Assembly: GCA_902475285.1 (NCBI GenBank)
Contig: CABRZA010000024.1
Span: 1 to 20,460, forward strand
From: an uncultured Porphyromonadaceae bacterium
GTDB taxonomy: Bacteria > Bacteroidota > Bacteroidia > Bacteroidales > Muribaculaceae
Direction of reading: 5' to 3'
Length of the DNA: 20,460 nt
The notes under the pieces were generated by a model. The model was not told the origin of the DNA and did no database searches. It saw only the letters and a program-made list of their open reading frames with translations. Positions 14,235-20,460 of the stretch are shown one piece after another; position 1 is the first letter of the stretch; each line of letters starts with the position of its first letter. Both the position numbers and the translations under genes were made by a program.

Positions 14235-15524
14235 ATGAACTATCTCTTCACATCCGAATCGGTGTCGGAAGGTCACCCCGACAAGGTAGCCGACCGCATA
14301 TCCGACGCCATCCTCGACGAATTCCTCGCCCGCGACCCGCAGTCGAAAGTGGCCTGCGAGACGCTCGTAACCACCGGTCAGGTGGTAGTGGCAGGCGAAA
14401 TTAAGAGCGATGCCTACATCGACATGCAGGAAACCGCCCGCCGCGTAATCAACGAAATAGGCTACAACCGTTCGGAGCTGCGATTCGACGGCAACTCTTG
14501 CGGCGTACTGCTGGCCGTGCACGAGCAAAGCCAGGACATCAACCGCGGCGTGGAGCGCAAGGAAGCGCTCGAGCAGGGGGCCGGCGACCAGGGCATGATG
14601 TTCGGCTACGCCACCGACGAAACACCTCTTTATATACCTCTGTCGCTCTCGCTCAGCCACGGGCTTATGATGACGCTTGCGGAGATACGCCGCGAGGGGC
14701 TGGAGATGACCTATCTGCGTCCCGATGCCAAGAGTCAGGTGACGGTGGAGTATGACGATAACGACCGCCCTGTGCGCGTGGCAACGATTGTGGTGTCGAC
14801 GCAGCACGACGAATTTATCGACGCAGCGGCCGAAGGCATATCGCAGGACGAGGCCGACCGCCGCATGCTCGACATCATCCGGCGCGACGTCGACAGCATC
14901 CTCATACCGCGCACGCTTGCCAAGATGCCCTCCGAGCTTGCCGCGCTGGTGAAGGACTACGAACTCCACGTCAATCCCACCGGCAAATTCGTGATCGGCG
15001 GCCCTCATGGCGACACAGGCCTCACTGGCCGCAAAATCATCGTGGATACCTACGGCGGTCACGGTGCCCACGGCGGCGGTGCGTTCTCGGGCAAGGACCC
15101 GAGCAAGGTCGACCGTTCGGCCGCCTATGCCGCACGCCACATAGCCAAGAACCTCGTGGCTGCCGGTGTGGCGCACCGCGCGCTTGTGCAGGTGGCCTAC
15201 GCCATAGGCAAGGCCGAGCCGGTGAGCATATGCGTGAATACCTACGGCACGGCCGTGCCCGGCATCGACGACGCCGAAATTGCGGCACGCGTGGCCAAAA
15301 TTTTCGACATGCGCCCCTATGCCATAGAGCAGCGCCTGAAGCTCCGCAATCCCATCTACGCCGAGACATCGGCCTACGGGCATGTGGGCCGCACGCCGCG
15401 AACCGTTACCAAAACCTTCCGTTCGCCCTACGAGGCTCCGTTCGAGCGCACGGTTGAGCTCTTCACATGGGAGAAGCTCGACGCCGTTGAAGCTGTTCGC
15501 GAGGCCTTTGCCGACGTGCTCTGA
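14235..15524 (+). CDS. metK: S-adenosylmethionine synthetase
   Basis: Makes SAM from methionine and ATP in the cytoplasm. The 429-residue product starts with the family N-terminus NYLFTSESVSEGHPDKVADRISDAILDEFL, including the ATP-binding His of EGHPDK. GAGDQGMMFGYA and the P-loop-like GGAFSGKDPSKVDRSAAY block are also present. Length is typical for the Bacteroidales form, which is longer than the ~384 residues of E. coli. The ATG at 14235 matches family starts; the same frame stays open far upstream through the leader, but those residues have no family character. The leader carries a SAM-II riboswitch candidate, so expression probably falls when SAM is plentiful. Confidence 0.97.
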   Translation: MNYLFTSESVSEGHPDKVADRISDAILDEFLARDPQSKVACETLVTTGQVVVAGEIKSDAYIDMQETARRVINEIGYNRSELRFDGNSCGVLLAVHEQSQDINRGVERKEALEQGAGDQGMMFGYATDETPLYIPLSLSLSHGLMMTLAEIRREGLEMTYLRPDAKSQVTVEYDDNDRPVRVATIVVSTQHDEFIDAAAEGISQDEADRRMLDIIRRDVDSILIPRTLAKMPSELAALVKDYELHVNPTGKFVIGGPHGDTGLTGRKIIVDTYGGHGAHGGGAFSGKDPSKVDRSAAYAARHIAKNLVAAGVAHRALVQVAYAIGKAEPVSICVNTYGTAVPGIDDAEIAARVAKIFDMRPYAIEQRLKLRNPIYAETSAYGHVGRTPRTVTKTFRSPYEAPFERTVELFTWEKLDAVEAVREAFADVL

Positions 15525-15539
15525 ACACCGCGAGGAGCG

Positions 15540-15569
15540 GCGGCGTTATAATATAATGATAATCGCCGC
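15540..15569 (+). repeat. Hairpin after metK
   Basis: GCGGCG at 15540-15545 pairs with CGCCGC at 15564-15569 around an 18-nt AT-rich loop, 16 nt past the metK stop and before the small downstream gene. No T-run follows. It may slow or process the transcript. Confidence 0.35.
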
Positions 15570-15602
15570 GCCACTATGCAGCGCGGCACAAACACCGATA
15601 TT

Positions 15603-15839
15603 ATGAACGACCGCCTCTCCTACGAAGAAAAGAAAGAACTTCCCGACTCGGTGTTCGGCCTTCCCGAGCGCCGTGAGTATCCGATGCCCGACGCCGCCCA
15701 TGTGCGTGCAGCCGAGGCTTACTTCCGCTATTGTCCGGAAGATTTGCGTCCGCGTCTGGCGCGTGCTATCCTGGCGCGTGCAAAAGAATTCGGCGTCGAT
15801 GTTAAGTCGCCCGAAATCCTGAGCTACGCCAATCAATAG
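15603..15839 (+). CDS. Small protein of unknown function downstream of metK
   Basis: A 78-residue product with the block LPDSVFGLPERREYPMPDAAHVRAAEAYF, followed by RLARAILARAKEFGVDVKSPEI. From memory, similar short sequences (LPDSxFGLP...YPMPDxxHVRxAxxYF) occur in small proteins of phages and Firmicutes and at the ends of some phage head proteins; no function is known to me. It has no signal peptide or membrane segment. The ATG at 15603 is preferred because the recognisable part begins there; an ATG at 15576 would add nine residues. It starts 78 nt after metK and is probably on the same transcript, ahead of a hairpin terminator. Confidence 0.7.
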   Translation: MNDRLSYEEKKELPDSVFGLPERREYPMPDAAHVRAAEAYFRYCPEDLRPRLARAILARAKEFGVDVKSPEILSYANQ

Positions 15840-15847
15840 CAATTCAA

Positions 15848-15877
15848 TGCAAAATACTCATTTTTGAGTATTTCGCA
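15848..15877 (+). repeat. AT-rich hairpin with T4 loop
   Basis: AAATACTCA at 15852-15860 and TGAGTATTT at 15865-15873 form a perfect 9-bp stem with a TTTT loop, extended by TGC/GCA across one mismatch. It starts 8 nt past the small gene. It has the same build as the hairpin at 2131-2153 and may be a member of an intergenic palindrome family or a weak terminator. Confidence 0.5.
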
Positions 15878-15935
15878 ACCGTAGAACTGTTGCTAATTTT
15901 GCATCAGAAAATTTACGGAATTGTTTGTCACCACT

Positions 15936-15975
15936 CGGCGGCGTCCTTTGCGAAGACGGAAGCCGCCGATATTTT
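15936..15975 (+). terminator. Likely terminator of the metK transcript
   Basis: A 7-bp GC stem (15936-15942 with 15962-15968), with further pairing inside (CTT/AAG), is followed by ATATTTT. It lies in the 309-nt gap between the small gene and the glutaminyl cyclase, ahead of the next promoter. The T-run is interrupted, so efficiency is uncertain. Confidence 0.55.
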
Positions 15976-16049
15976 CAGAGTCAGGGGATATGGCGTGATG
16001 TTAAAACAGTTAAAAAGCATTTGTTAAATATAAAATGTGCCACTAAAAT

Positions 16050-16080
16050 TTTGCCGTATTGTAGCAAATTTGTAACTTTG
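16050..16080 (+). promoter_or_regulatory. Consensus promoter of the glutaminyl cyclase operon
   Basis: TTTG at 16050-16053, a 19-nt spacer and TAACTTTG at 16073-16080 fit the Bacteroidetes consensus in full. The transcript would have a leader of about 60 nt before the ATG at 16149. This is the clearest promoter in the window. Confidence 0.82.
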
Positions 16081-16148
16081 CCATACCTTAAGGTCTATCA
16101 GGACGGAATAGCCCGCGATAAACCCCCTGAATCATAAAGACGTAGTAC

Positions 16149-17159
16149 ATGAAACAATGTAAATGGCTCGTAGTCGGCATGCTGGGTTGCGCGCTGACTT
16201 TGACTGCCGCTTGTGGTCCGAAGCAACAGAAAACCGTTGCCTCCGGCAACCCCGAGCCGCAGGATCTTCTGCTTGGCAGCTTCAACGCCGACAGCGCTTA
16301 TTCATATGTGGATAGGCAGGTGTCGTTCGGTCCGCGTGTGCCCGGTACTCCCGGCCATGCCGCGTGCCGTGATTATATCGTGGAGAAGCTCCGTGCAGCG
16401 GGGGCCGACAGCCTATATCTCCAAAACACCACAGTGACGGCCTTCAACGGCGACCGGCTTCCCATCACCAATATCATGGCCAGCTTCAACACCACGTCGG
16501 CTTCGACGCGGCGCATACTCCTTGTGGCTCACTGGGATACGCGTCCCTGGGCCGACCGCGAGAAGGATTCCACTTTGCGCCGACAGCCAATAGCCGGCGC
16601 CAACGACGGTGGGTCGGGCACGGGCGTGCTTCTTGAAATAGCCCGCAACCTGGGCAAGCAACGCGCGGCGGTGAGCGTGGATATACTTTTTGTCGACGGG
16701 GAAGACTACGGCGACGACACCGGCTTCGGCGGCGATGAAAATTCGTGGTGCCTCGGCACGCAGTATTGGGTGGAGAATATGCCTTATGGCGACAATCTCC
16801 CGGCCTACGGCATACTCCTCGACATGGTGGGAGGCCGCGGCGCCAAATTTCACTACGAATATTTCTCGCAGGCCAACGCACCTACACCCACCATCAAGGT
16901 TTGGAGCGAGGCCGAGCGTCTGGGCTTCAACGATGTATTTGTCCGCTCGCTGGGCGGCGCGGTGACCGACGACCATGTTTTCATCAACCGGGCCGGTATT
17001 CCCACAACCGACATTATCGAGACCCTCAACGATCAGACACAATCGTTCAATCCCACCTGGCACACCCTCGACGACAATATGAGCAACATCGACCGCTCGA
17101 CGCTCAACGCCGTGGGCTGCACAGTGCTCAATGTGGTATATAAAGAAAAAGCATTCTGA
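16149..17159 (+). CDS. M28-fold lipoprotein, probable glutaminyl-peptide cyclotransferase
   Basis: Glutaminyl cyclases turn N-terminal Gln into pyroglutamate; in Bacteroidetes they act in the periplasm on freshly exported proteins. The 336-residue product has a lipoprotein signal with Cys22 in LTAAC. The M28 zinc-enzyme fold shows H128 and D130 (AHWDTRPWAD), D153 (GANDGGSG), E185-D186 (FVDGEDYG), D225 (LLDMVG) and H276 (DDHVFIN). In animal-type cyclases the aligned D, E/D and H hold one zinc and the neighbouring E is catalytic; the HWDTRPWAD block is typical of cyclases rather than aminopeptidases. A true M28 peptidase cannot be fully excluded. It shares one base (TGATG) with sufE. Confidence 0.85.
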   Translation: MKQCKWLVVGMLGCALTLTAACGPKQQKTVASGNPEPQDLLLGSFNADSAYSYVDRQVSFGPRVPGTPGHAACRDYIVEKLRAAGADSLYLQNTTVTAFNGDRLPITNIMASFNTTSASTRRILLVAHWDTRPWADREKDSTLRRQPIAGANDGGSGTGVLLEIARNLGKQRAAVSVDILFVDGEDYGDDTGFGGDENSWCLGTQYWVENMPYGDNLPAYGILLDMVGGRGAKFHYEYFSQANAPTPTIKVWSEAERLGFNDVFVRSLGGAVTDDHVFINRAGIPTTDIIETLNDQTQSFNPTWHTLDDNMSNIDRSTLNAVGCTVLNVVYKEKAF

Positions 17160-17581
17160 TGACTATCGAAGAACGTGAGAAAGAGATAAGCGACGAGTTC
17201 GCCGACATCGACGACTGGATGGACCGCTATGCGTGCATCATCGACATGGGCAACAATCTTCCGGCGCTCGACGAGAGCCTCAAGACGCCCGACCGCCTCA
17301 TCCAGGGGTGCCAGAGTCGTGTGTGGCTCGATGCCGAACTGTCGCCCGAAGGCAAGGTGACATACCGCGCCGACTCGGACGCCATCATTGTTAAGGGCAT
17401 TATATCGATGCTCGTCGACGTCCTCTCGGGCCATACACCCGATGAAATCCTCAACGCCGACCTCCATTTCATCAACGACATAGGCCTGTCGGAACACCTT
17501 TCGCCTACGCGCTCCAACGGCCTCCTGGCCATGGTGAAGCAAATGCGCGCCTACGCCGCCGCCTTCAAGGCTATAGGGTAG
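17159..17581 (+). CDS. sufE: Cysteine desulfuration protein SufE
   Basis: Takes sulfur from the cysteine desulfurase SufS and passes it to the SufBCD scaffold for Fe-S cluster assembly. The 140-residue length is normal. The sulfur-accepting residue is C51 in LIQGCQSRVW, at the same position as in E. coli SufE; Ser/Arg residues after it and the C-terminal SPTRSNGLLAMVKQM block are conserved in the family. The ATG overlaps the cyclase stop by one base, so translation is likely coupled. No other suf gene is in the window, so the Suf partners must lie elsewhere. Confidence 0.95.
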   Translation: MTIEEREKEISDEFADIDDWMDRYACIIDMGNNLPALDESLKTPDRLIQGCQSRVWLDAELSPEGKVTYRADSDAIIVKGIISMLVDVLSGHTPDEILNADLHFINDIGLSEHLSPTRSNGLLAMVKQMRAYAAAFKAIG

Positions 17582-17640
17582 AGGGGCTTTTTGGTGTCGG
17601 AAGGCAATAAATGGGGGAATTTTGAGTTATATTGATAGCG

Positions 17641-17660
17641 TTGCCGCGCTGTTGCGGCAA
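17641..17660 (+). promoter_or_regulatory. Hairpin at the porV start
   Basis: TTGCCGC at 17641-17647 pairs with GCGGCAA at 17654-17660 (7 bp, 6-nt loop), ending 9 nt before the chosen porV ATG. It could hide or expose the start region. No clear promoter lies in the 88-nt gap after sufE. Confidence 0.4.
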
Positions 17661-17669
17661 GAAGCCGAC

Positions 17670-18881
17670 ATGAAAATGAAGATAGCCTACCGTATACTCA
17701 TCATCATCATAGCTTTGACCGTCGCCGTGCCCTATGCGGCCGCGCAGGACGGCAAGAATGAATTCAACCCTATCGAGACGGGCGTGACGTCGCTGAGCAT
17801 CGCTCCCGACGCCCGCGGCGCCTCTATGGGCGACCTTGGTGCGGCCACCGACCCCGACGCCAACTCGCAGTTCTGGAACCCGTCGAAATACGCATTTGCC
17901 TACAGCCAGGCGGCCGTGTCGCTCAACTACACGCCGTGGCTCCGCAAACTCGTCAACGACATCTTCCTTGCCGACCTTTCGGGCTACTACAAAATAGGCT
18001 CGGGCGACAATCAGGCGTTGAGCTTGTCGCTGCGTTATTTCTCGCTGGGCGAAGTGACAACTTCCGAAGAGCCCAACATCGTGGGCCAGACTCTCAATCC
18101 TTATGAGATGTCGGTCGACCTGGGCTACTCGCGCAAGCTCTCCGAGAAATTCTCGATGGGCGTGGTGTTCCGCTACATCTATTCGGCCCTGGGCTTCTCC
18201 GACAGCTATGCCGGCGACCAGAATACGGGTGCCTCGGCCTTCGCCGCCGACATCTCGGGCTACTTCACCACCTATCCCATAATCGGGCGCAACGAATGTC
18301 AGTGGTCGTGGGGCTGGAACATATCGAACATCGGCACCAAGGTGAGCTACGACGGCGGTGAGAATCCGGCCTTCCTTCCCACCAACCTGCGCCTTGGCAC
18401 GACCTTCATGTTCCCCCTCGCCGACTACCACACCATGGCTCTTAGCCTCGACCTCAACAAGCTGCTTGTGCCTGCCAAGCCCCGCCGCTCCGACTATGCC
18501 GACGGCATCGAGGGCGAGGAAGAGTACATAAAGAAGCTCGAAGACTGGCGCAACATGTCGCCCATCTCGGGCATTTTCAAGTCGTTCTCCGACGCTCCCG
18601 GCGGCTTCAAGGAGGAGATGCGCGAAATCACGATGTCGCTCGGCGCCGAGTATGCCTACAACAACCAGTTCTTTCTCCGCGCCGGTTACTACTATGAGAG
18701 CAAGTACAAGGGCAACCGCCAGTACTTCGGCATAGGCGCGGGCTTCTCGCTCAACGTGGTGCGCCTTGATGCCTCGTATATGCTGGCCACGGCGCAGACG
18801 TCGCCCCTCGACCAGACGCTGCGCTTCACCCTGACATTCGACATGGACGGTCTGCGCGACCTACTGGGCCGTCGCCGCTAA
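17670..18881 (+). CDS. porV: Type IX secretion outer-membrane protein PorV
   Basis: PorV (LptO) is an outer-membrane barrel that takes cargo from the type IX translocon to the sortase PorU. The 403-residue product has the family's signature blocks: RGASMGDLGAATDPDANSQFWNPSKY, SLNYTPWL, LRYFSLGEVT, WNISNIGTKVSY, FLPTNLRLG, DLNKLLVP, then FKSFSDAPGGFKEEMREI. The signal peptide ends in AAAQ, which puts Gln26 at the mature N-terminus, a substrate type for glutaminyl cyclase. The start is the ATG at 17670, since the hydrophobic signal follows it; an in-frame TTG at 17622 would put 16 polar residues before the signal. porU is not next to it. ispF follows after 13 nt. Confidence 0.95.
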   Translation: MKMKIAYRILIIIIALTVAVPYAAAQDGKNEFNPIETGVTSLSIAPDARGASMGDLGAATDPDANSQFWNPSKYAFAYSQAAVSLNYTPWLRKLVNDIFLADLSGYYKIGSGDNQALSLSLRYFSLGEVTTSEEPNIVGQTLNPYEMSVDLGYSRKLSEKFSMGVVFRYIYSALGFSDSYAGDQNTGASAFAADISGYFTTYPIIGRNECQWSWGWNISNIGTKVSYDGGENPAFLPTNLRLGTTFMFPLADYHTMALSLDLNKLLVPAKPRRSDYADGIEGEEEYIKKLEDWRNMSPISGIFKSFSDAPGGFKEEMREITMSLGAEYAYNNQFFLRAGYYYESKYKGNRQYFGIGAGFSLNVVRLDASYMLATAQTSPLDQTLRFTLTFDMDGLRDLLGRRR

Positions 18882-18894
18882 TGCAGTTATCGTC

Positions 18895-19371
18895 ATGGAC
18901 TTCCGTATAGGCAACGGCTTCGACGTCCACCGCCTCGTTGAGGGGCGGCGCTGCGTGATATGCGGTGTCGACATACCCTTCGAACTCGGCCTGCTCGGGC
19001 ACAGCGACGCCGACGTGGCCCTCCATGCCCTTGCCGACGCCATTCTCGGCGCGGCGGCCATGGGCGACATAGGGCTGCACTTTCCCGACACCGACGAGCG
19101 CTGGCGCGGCGCCGACTCGCGCATGCTCCTGCGCCATGTGGTGACTCTCGTGGCCGAGAAGGGCTACAAGGTGATTAACGCCGACATAACCGTAATAGCC
19201 CAGCGTCCCAAGATGCGCCCCTATGTCGACGCCATGCGCGCCAACGTGGCCGCCGACCTCGGCATCGACACCGACGCCGTGAGCGTGAAGGCCACCACTA
19301 CCGAAGGCCTCGGCTTCACTGGCCGTGTCGAGGGCATCGCCGCCCAGGCCTCCGTGCTCCTCAGCCGATGA
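18895..19371 (+). CDS. ispF: 2-C-methyl-D-erythritol 2,4-cyclodiphosphate synthase
   Basis: Fifth enzyme of the MEP pathway to isoprenoids; closes the cyclodiphosphate ring with loss of CMP. The 158-residue product has the zinc ligands D10 and H12 (GFDVHRL) and H44 (DVALHALADAI), the GHSDAD block at 35-40, and the late TTTEGLGFTGRVEGIAAQA motif that binds the nucleotide. Length is standard. It follows porV by 13 nt and overlaps the glycosyltransferase start by 4 nt (ATGA), so all three are probably on one transcript. ispD is not in the window. Confidence 0.97.
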   Translation: MDFRIGNGFDVHRLVEGRRCVICGVDIPFELGLLGHSDADVALHALADAILGAAAMGDIGLHFPDTDERWRGADSRMLLRHVVTLVAEKGYKVINADITVIAQRPKMRPYVDAMRANVAADLGIDTDAVSVKATTTEGLGFTGRVEGIAAQASVLLSR

Positions 19372-20252
19372 GCCTTGCCATAATCATCCCCGTATACAAT
19401 CGCGAGCATCTCCTTGGGCGGACGCTCGCCTCCATAGCCGCGCAGACGCTGCGGCCGCTGCATGTGGTGCTTGTCGACAACGCCTCTACCGACGGGAGCC
19501 TCGCGCTGATGCGCCGCTGGGCCGACGAACATTCGGCCGAGGGCTTCCGCGTGAGCGTGATGCAGTGCCCGGTGCCCGGAGCGGCGGCGGCACGTCAGGC
19601 CGGCCTCGACGCCATCGACGATGAAGCCGTGCTTTTCTTCGACTCCGACGACACCATGCCCCCTACACACGCCGAACGTGCCGCGCACGCACTGGCGGCG
19701 GGTGCCGACCTCGTTGGTTGGGACGTGACGGAGGTGCGGCCCGACGGACGCCGCAAGACGCTCACATTCCTTCGCAACAATCCGCATATCGACAGCCTCT
19801 TCCATGGCGCCATGGCCACACAGCGGTGGGCGGCTTCGACTGCACTTGTGCGCCGAGCCGGAGGATGGAACTCCTCCGTGCGTCTTTGGGACGACATTGA
19901 GCTTGGCGCCCGTATGCTCAGCCTCAATCCGCGAGTGGCGCATCTTGGGCTTTCGGGGGTGGCGGTGTACGTCACCGCCGACTCGATAAGCAGCGGTACG
20001 TCGGCTGAGGCCATGCGGCGTACCCTCGGATGTATAGCCGCGACGCTGGCAGCTGTGTGCGGCGTCGACAGGGCCCGCTATCTCACCGACCTCAAATATG
20101 TGATTGAGTGTGCCGCGCGCCGCGGCCTTACTTCCGCCGAGCTTCGTGCCGTCGCATCGGCCCATACTCCGCGCCGCCGCCTGGCGCTGCATTTCGCCTA
20201 CCGCTACACCCGCCTCGGCCTCCCCGGCGCCGCAAGGCTTATTCTTGGTTGA
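19368..20252 (+). CDS. Family 2 glycosyltransferase
   Basis: Transfers a sugar from a nucleotide-sugar donor; family 2 enzymes of this size usually build lipopolysaccharide, capsule or protein glycans at the inner face of the membrane. The 294-residue product has the GT-A fold marks: IIIPVYNRE at the N-terminus, D37 (LVDNASTDGS), the metal-binding D92-S93-D94-D95 (FFDSDDT) and the likely catalytic acidic block at 175-178 (LWDDIELGARML). No membrane helix is seen. The C-terminal ~70 residues are basic and helical. The ATG overlaps the ispF stop (ATGA), so translation is coupled. The substrate cannot be told from the sequence. Confidence 0.9.
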   Translation: MSLAIIIPVYNREHLLGRTLASIAAQTLRPLHVVLVDNASTDGSLALMRRWADEHSAEGFRVSVMQCPVPGAAAARQAGLDAIDDEAVLFFDSDDTMPPTHAERAAHALAAGADLVGWDVTEVRPDGRRKTLTFLRNNPHIDSLFHGAMATQRWAASTALVRRAGGWNSSVRLWDDIELGARMLSLNPRVAHLGLSGVAVYVTADSISSGTSAEAMRRTLGCIAATLAAVCGVDRARYLTDLKYVIECAARRGLTSAELRAVASAHTPRRRLALHFAYRYTRLGLPGAARLILG

Positions 20253-20269
20253 GAAAGGGGGGATAAACG

Positions 20270-20306
20270 CTAACGTGGCGACGCTGTCACAGTGTCGCCA
20301 CGTTAG
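20270..20306 (+). terminator. Long perfect hairpin after the glycosyltransferase
   Basis: A perfect 13-bp stem (20270-20282 with 20294-20306) continues through a G-U pair and CTG/CAG to a TCA triloop, 17 pairs in all. It starts 17 nt past the stop. No T-run follows on either strand, so it may be an mRNA end-protecting structure or a factor-helped terminator. From 20307 to the window end (about 150 nt) I see only AT-rich sequence with a T7 run near 20409 and no gene. Confidence 0.55.
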
Positions 20307-20460
20307 ATAATAAACCAATCATTATCACATTTCTTGCAATGGAAAAAGTAATATTTGCTATGTATTAGTAAAACGCACCTGCGCGGAAATGGTTCAGCCG
20401 GCAGTAGAATTTTTTTGATTCTTGTTGTTTTTTACTGTCACGGTCTTTCGGATGGCCTGT

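Noticed and set aside
14172..15383. A 403-codon minus-strand frame opposite metK
   Set aside because: metK motifs are intact on the plus strand; the antisense product is rich in H, G and V with no domain.
15894..15901. TAATTTTG as a second promoter -7 box before the glutaminyl cyclase
   Set aside because: It fits TAnnTTTG but has only TTTC at the right -33 distance, and a likely terminator follows it; the full consensus at 16050-16080 is far better.
20340..20370. ATG-led reading frame at the window end
   Set aside because: It stops after nine codons and shows no features.
1..20460. Search by eye for tRNA, rRNA, CRISPR repeats, insertion sequences, attachment sites or toxin-antitoxin pairs
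   Set aside because: No matching pattern was seen; only intergenic hairpins and short repeats were found.

Overview
The window reads as chromosomal DNA from a GC-rich member of the Bacteroidales, most likely near Muribaculaceae (this placement is inference from protein character and composition). Three things point to the phylum. Promoters fit the Bacteroidetes form TTTG-N19/20-TAnnTTTG. The gene order DUF177-rpmF-fabH-era-der is typical of the order. There is a clear PorV, the type IX secretion outer-membrane shuttle. Shine-Dalgarno sites are weak or absent. No tRNA, rRNA, CRISPR array, insertion sequence or phage module was seen.

Layout: 1-4538 (+) holds DUF177/YceD (5' end cut by the window), rpmF, fabH, era and der. 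A 14-bp-stem hairpin follows der. 4793-6190 (+) is a separately transcribed secreted protein with a signal peptide, strongly biased codons and a C-terminal tail like a sorting tag, closed by a strong terminator. 6273-9653 (+) is an operon of a DivIC/FtsB-like division protein, a four-helix membrane protein and mutS; its promoter lies so close to the first ATG that the mRNA may be leaderless. 9640-11889 (-) is a tightly packed operon of MTA/SAH nucleosidase, an AlbA_2 (Schlafen-type) protein and a glycosyltransferase; it converges on mutS with a 14-nt 3' overlap. 11994-13676 (-) is acpP-fabF.

A divergent intergenic region (13677-14234) carries the metK promoter, a sequence that fits a SAM-II riboswitch pseudoknot, and a possible terminator before metK. 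metK is followed by a 78-aa orphan. 16149-20252 (+) holds a lipoprotein glutaminyl cyclase of the M28 fold behind a consensus promoter, sufE (1-nt overlap), porV, ispF and a family 2 glycosyltransferase (4-nt overlap with ispF).

How the genes work together: fabH, acpP and fabF start and extend fatty acids. metK and the nucleosidase make SAM and clear its by-products. L32, Era and Der serve ribosome assembly. PorV, the glutaminyl cyclase and the tailed secreted protein suggest a link to protein export; PorV itself is predicted to start with Gln after signal cleavage and so could be a cyclase substrate. Most of the window is housekeeping. The parts most worth testing are the metK leader, the export-related genes, the leaderless division-gene promoter, the nucleosidase-AlbA_2-glycosyltransferase operon and several intergenic hairpins.
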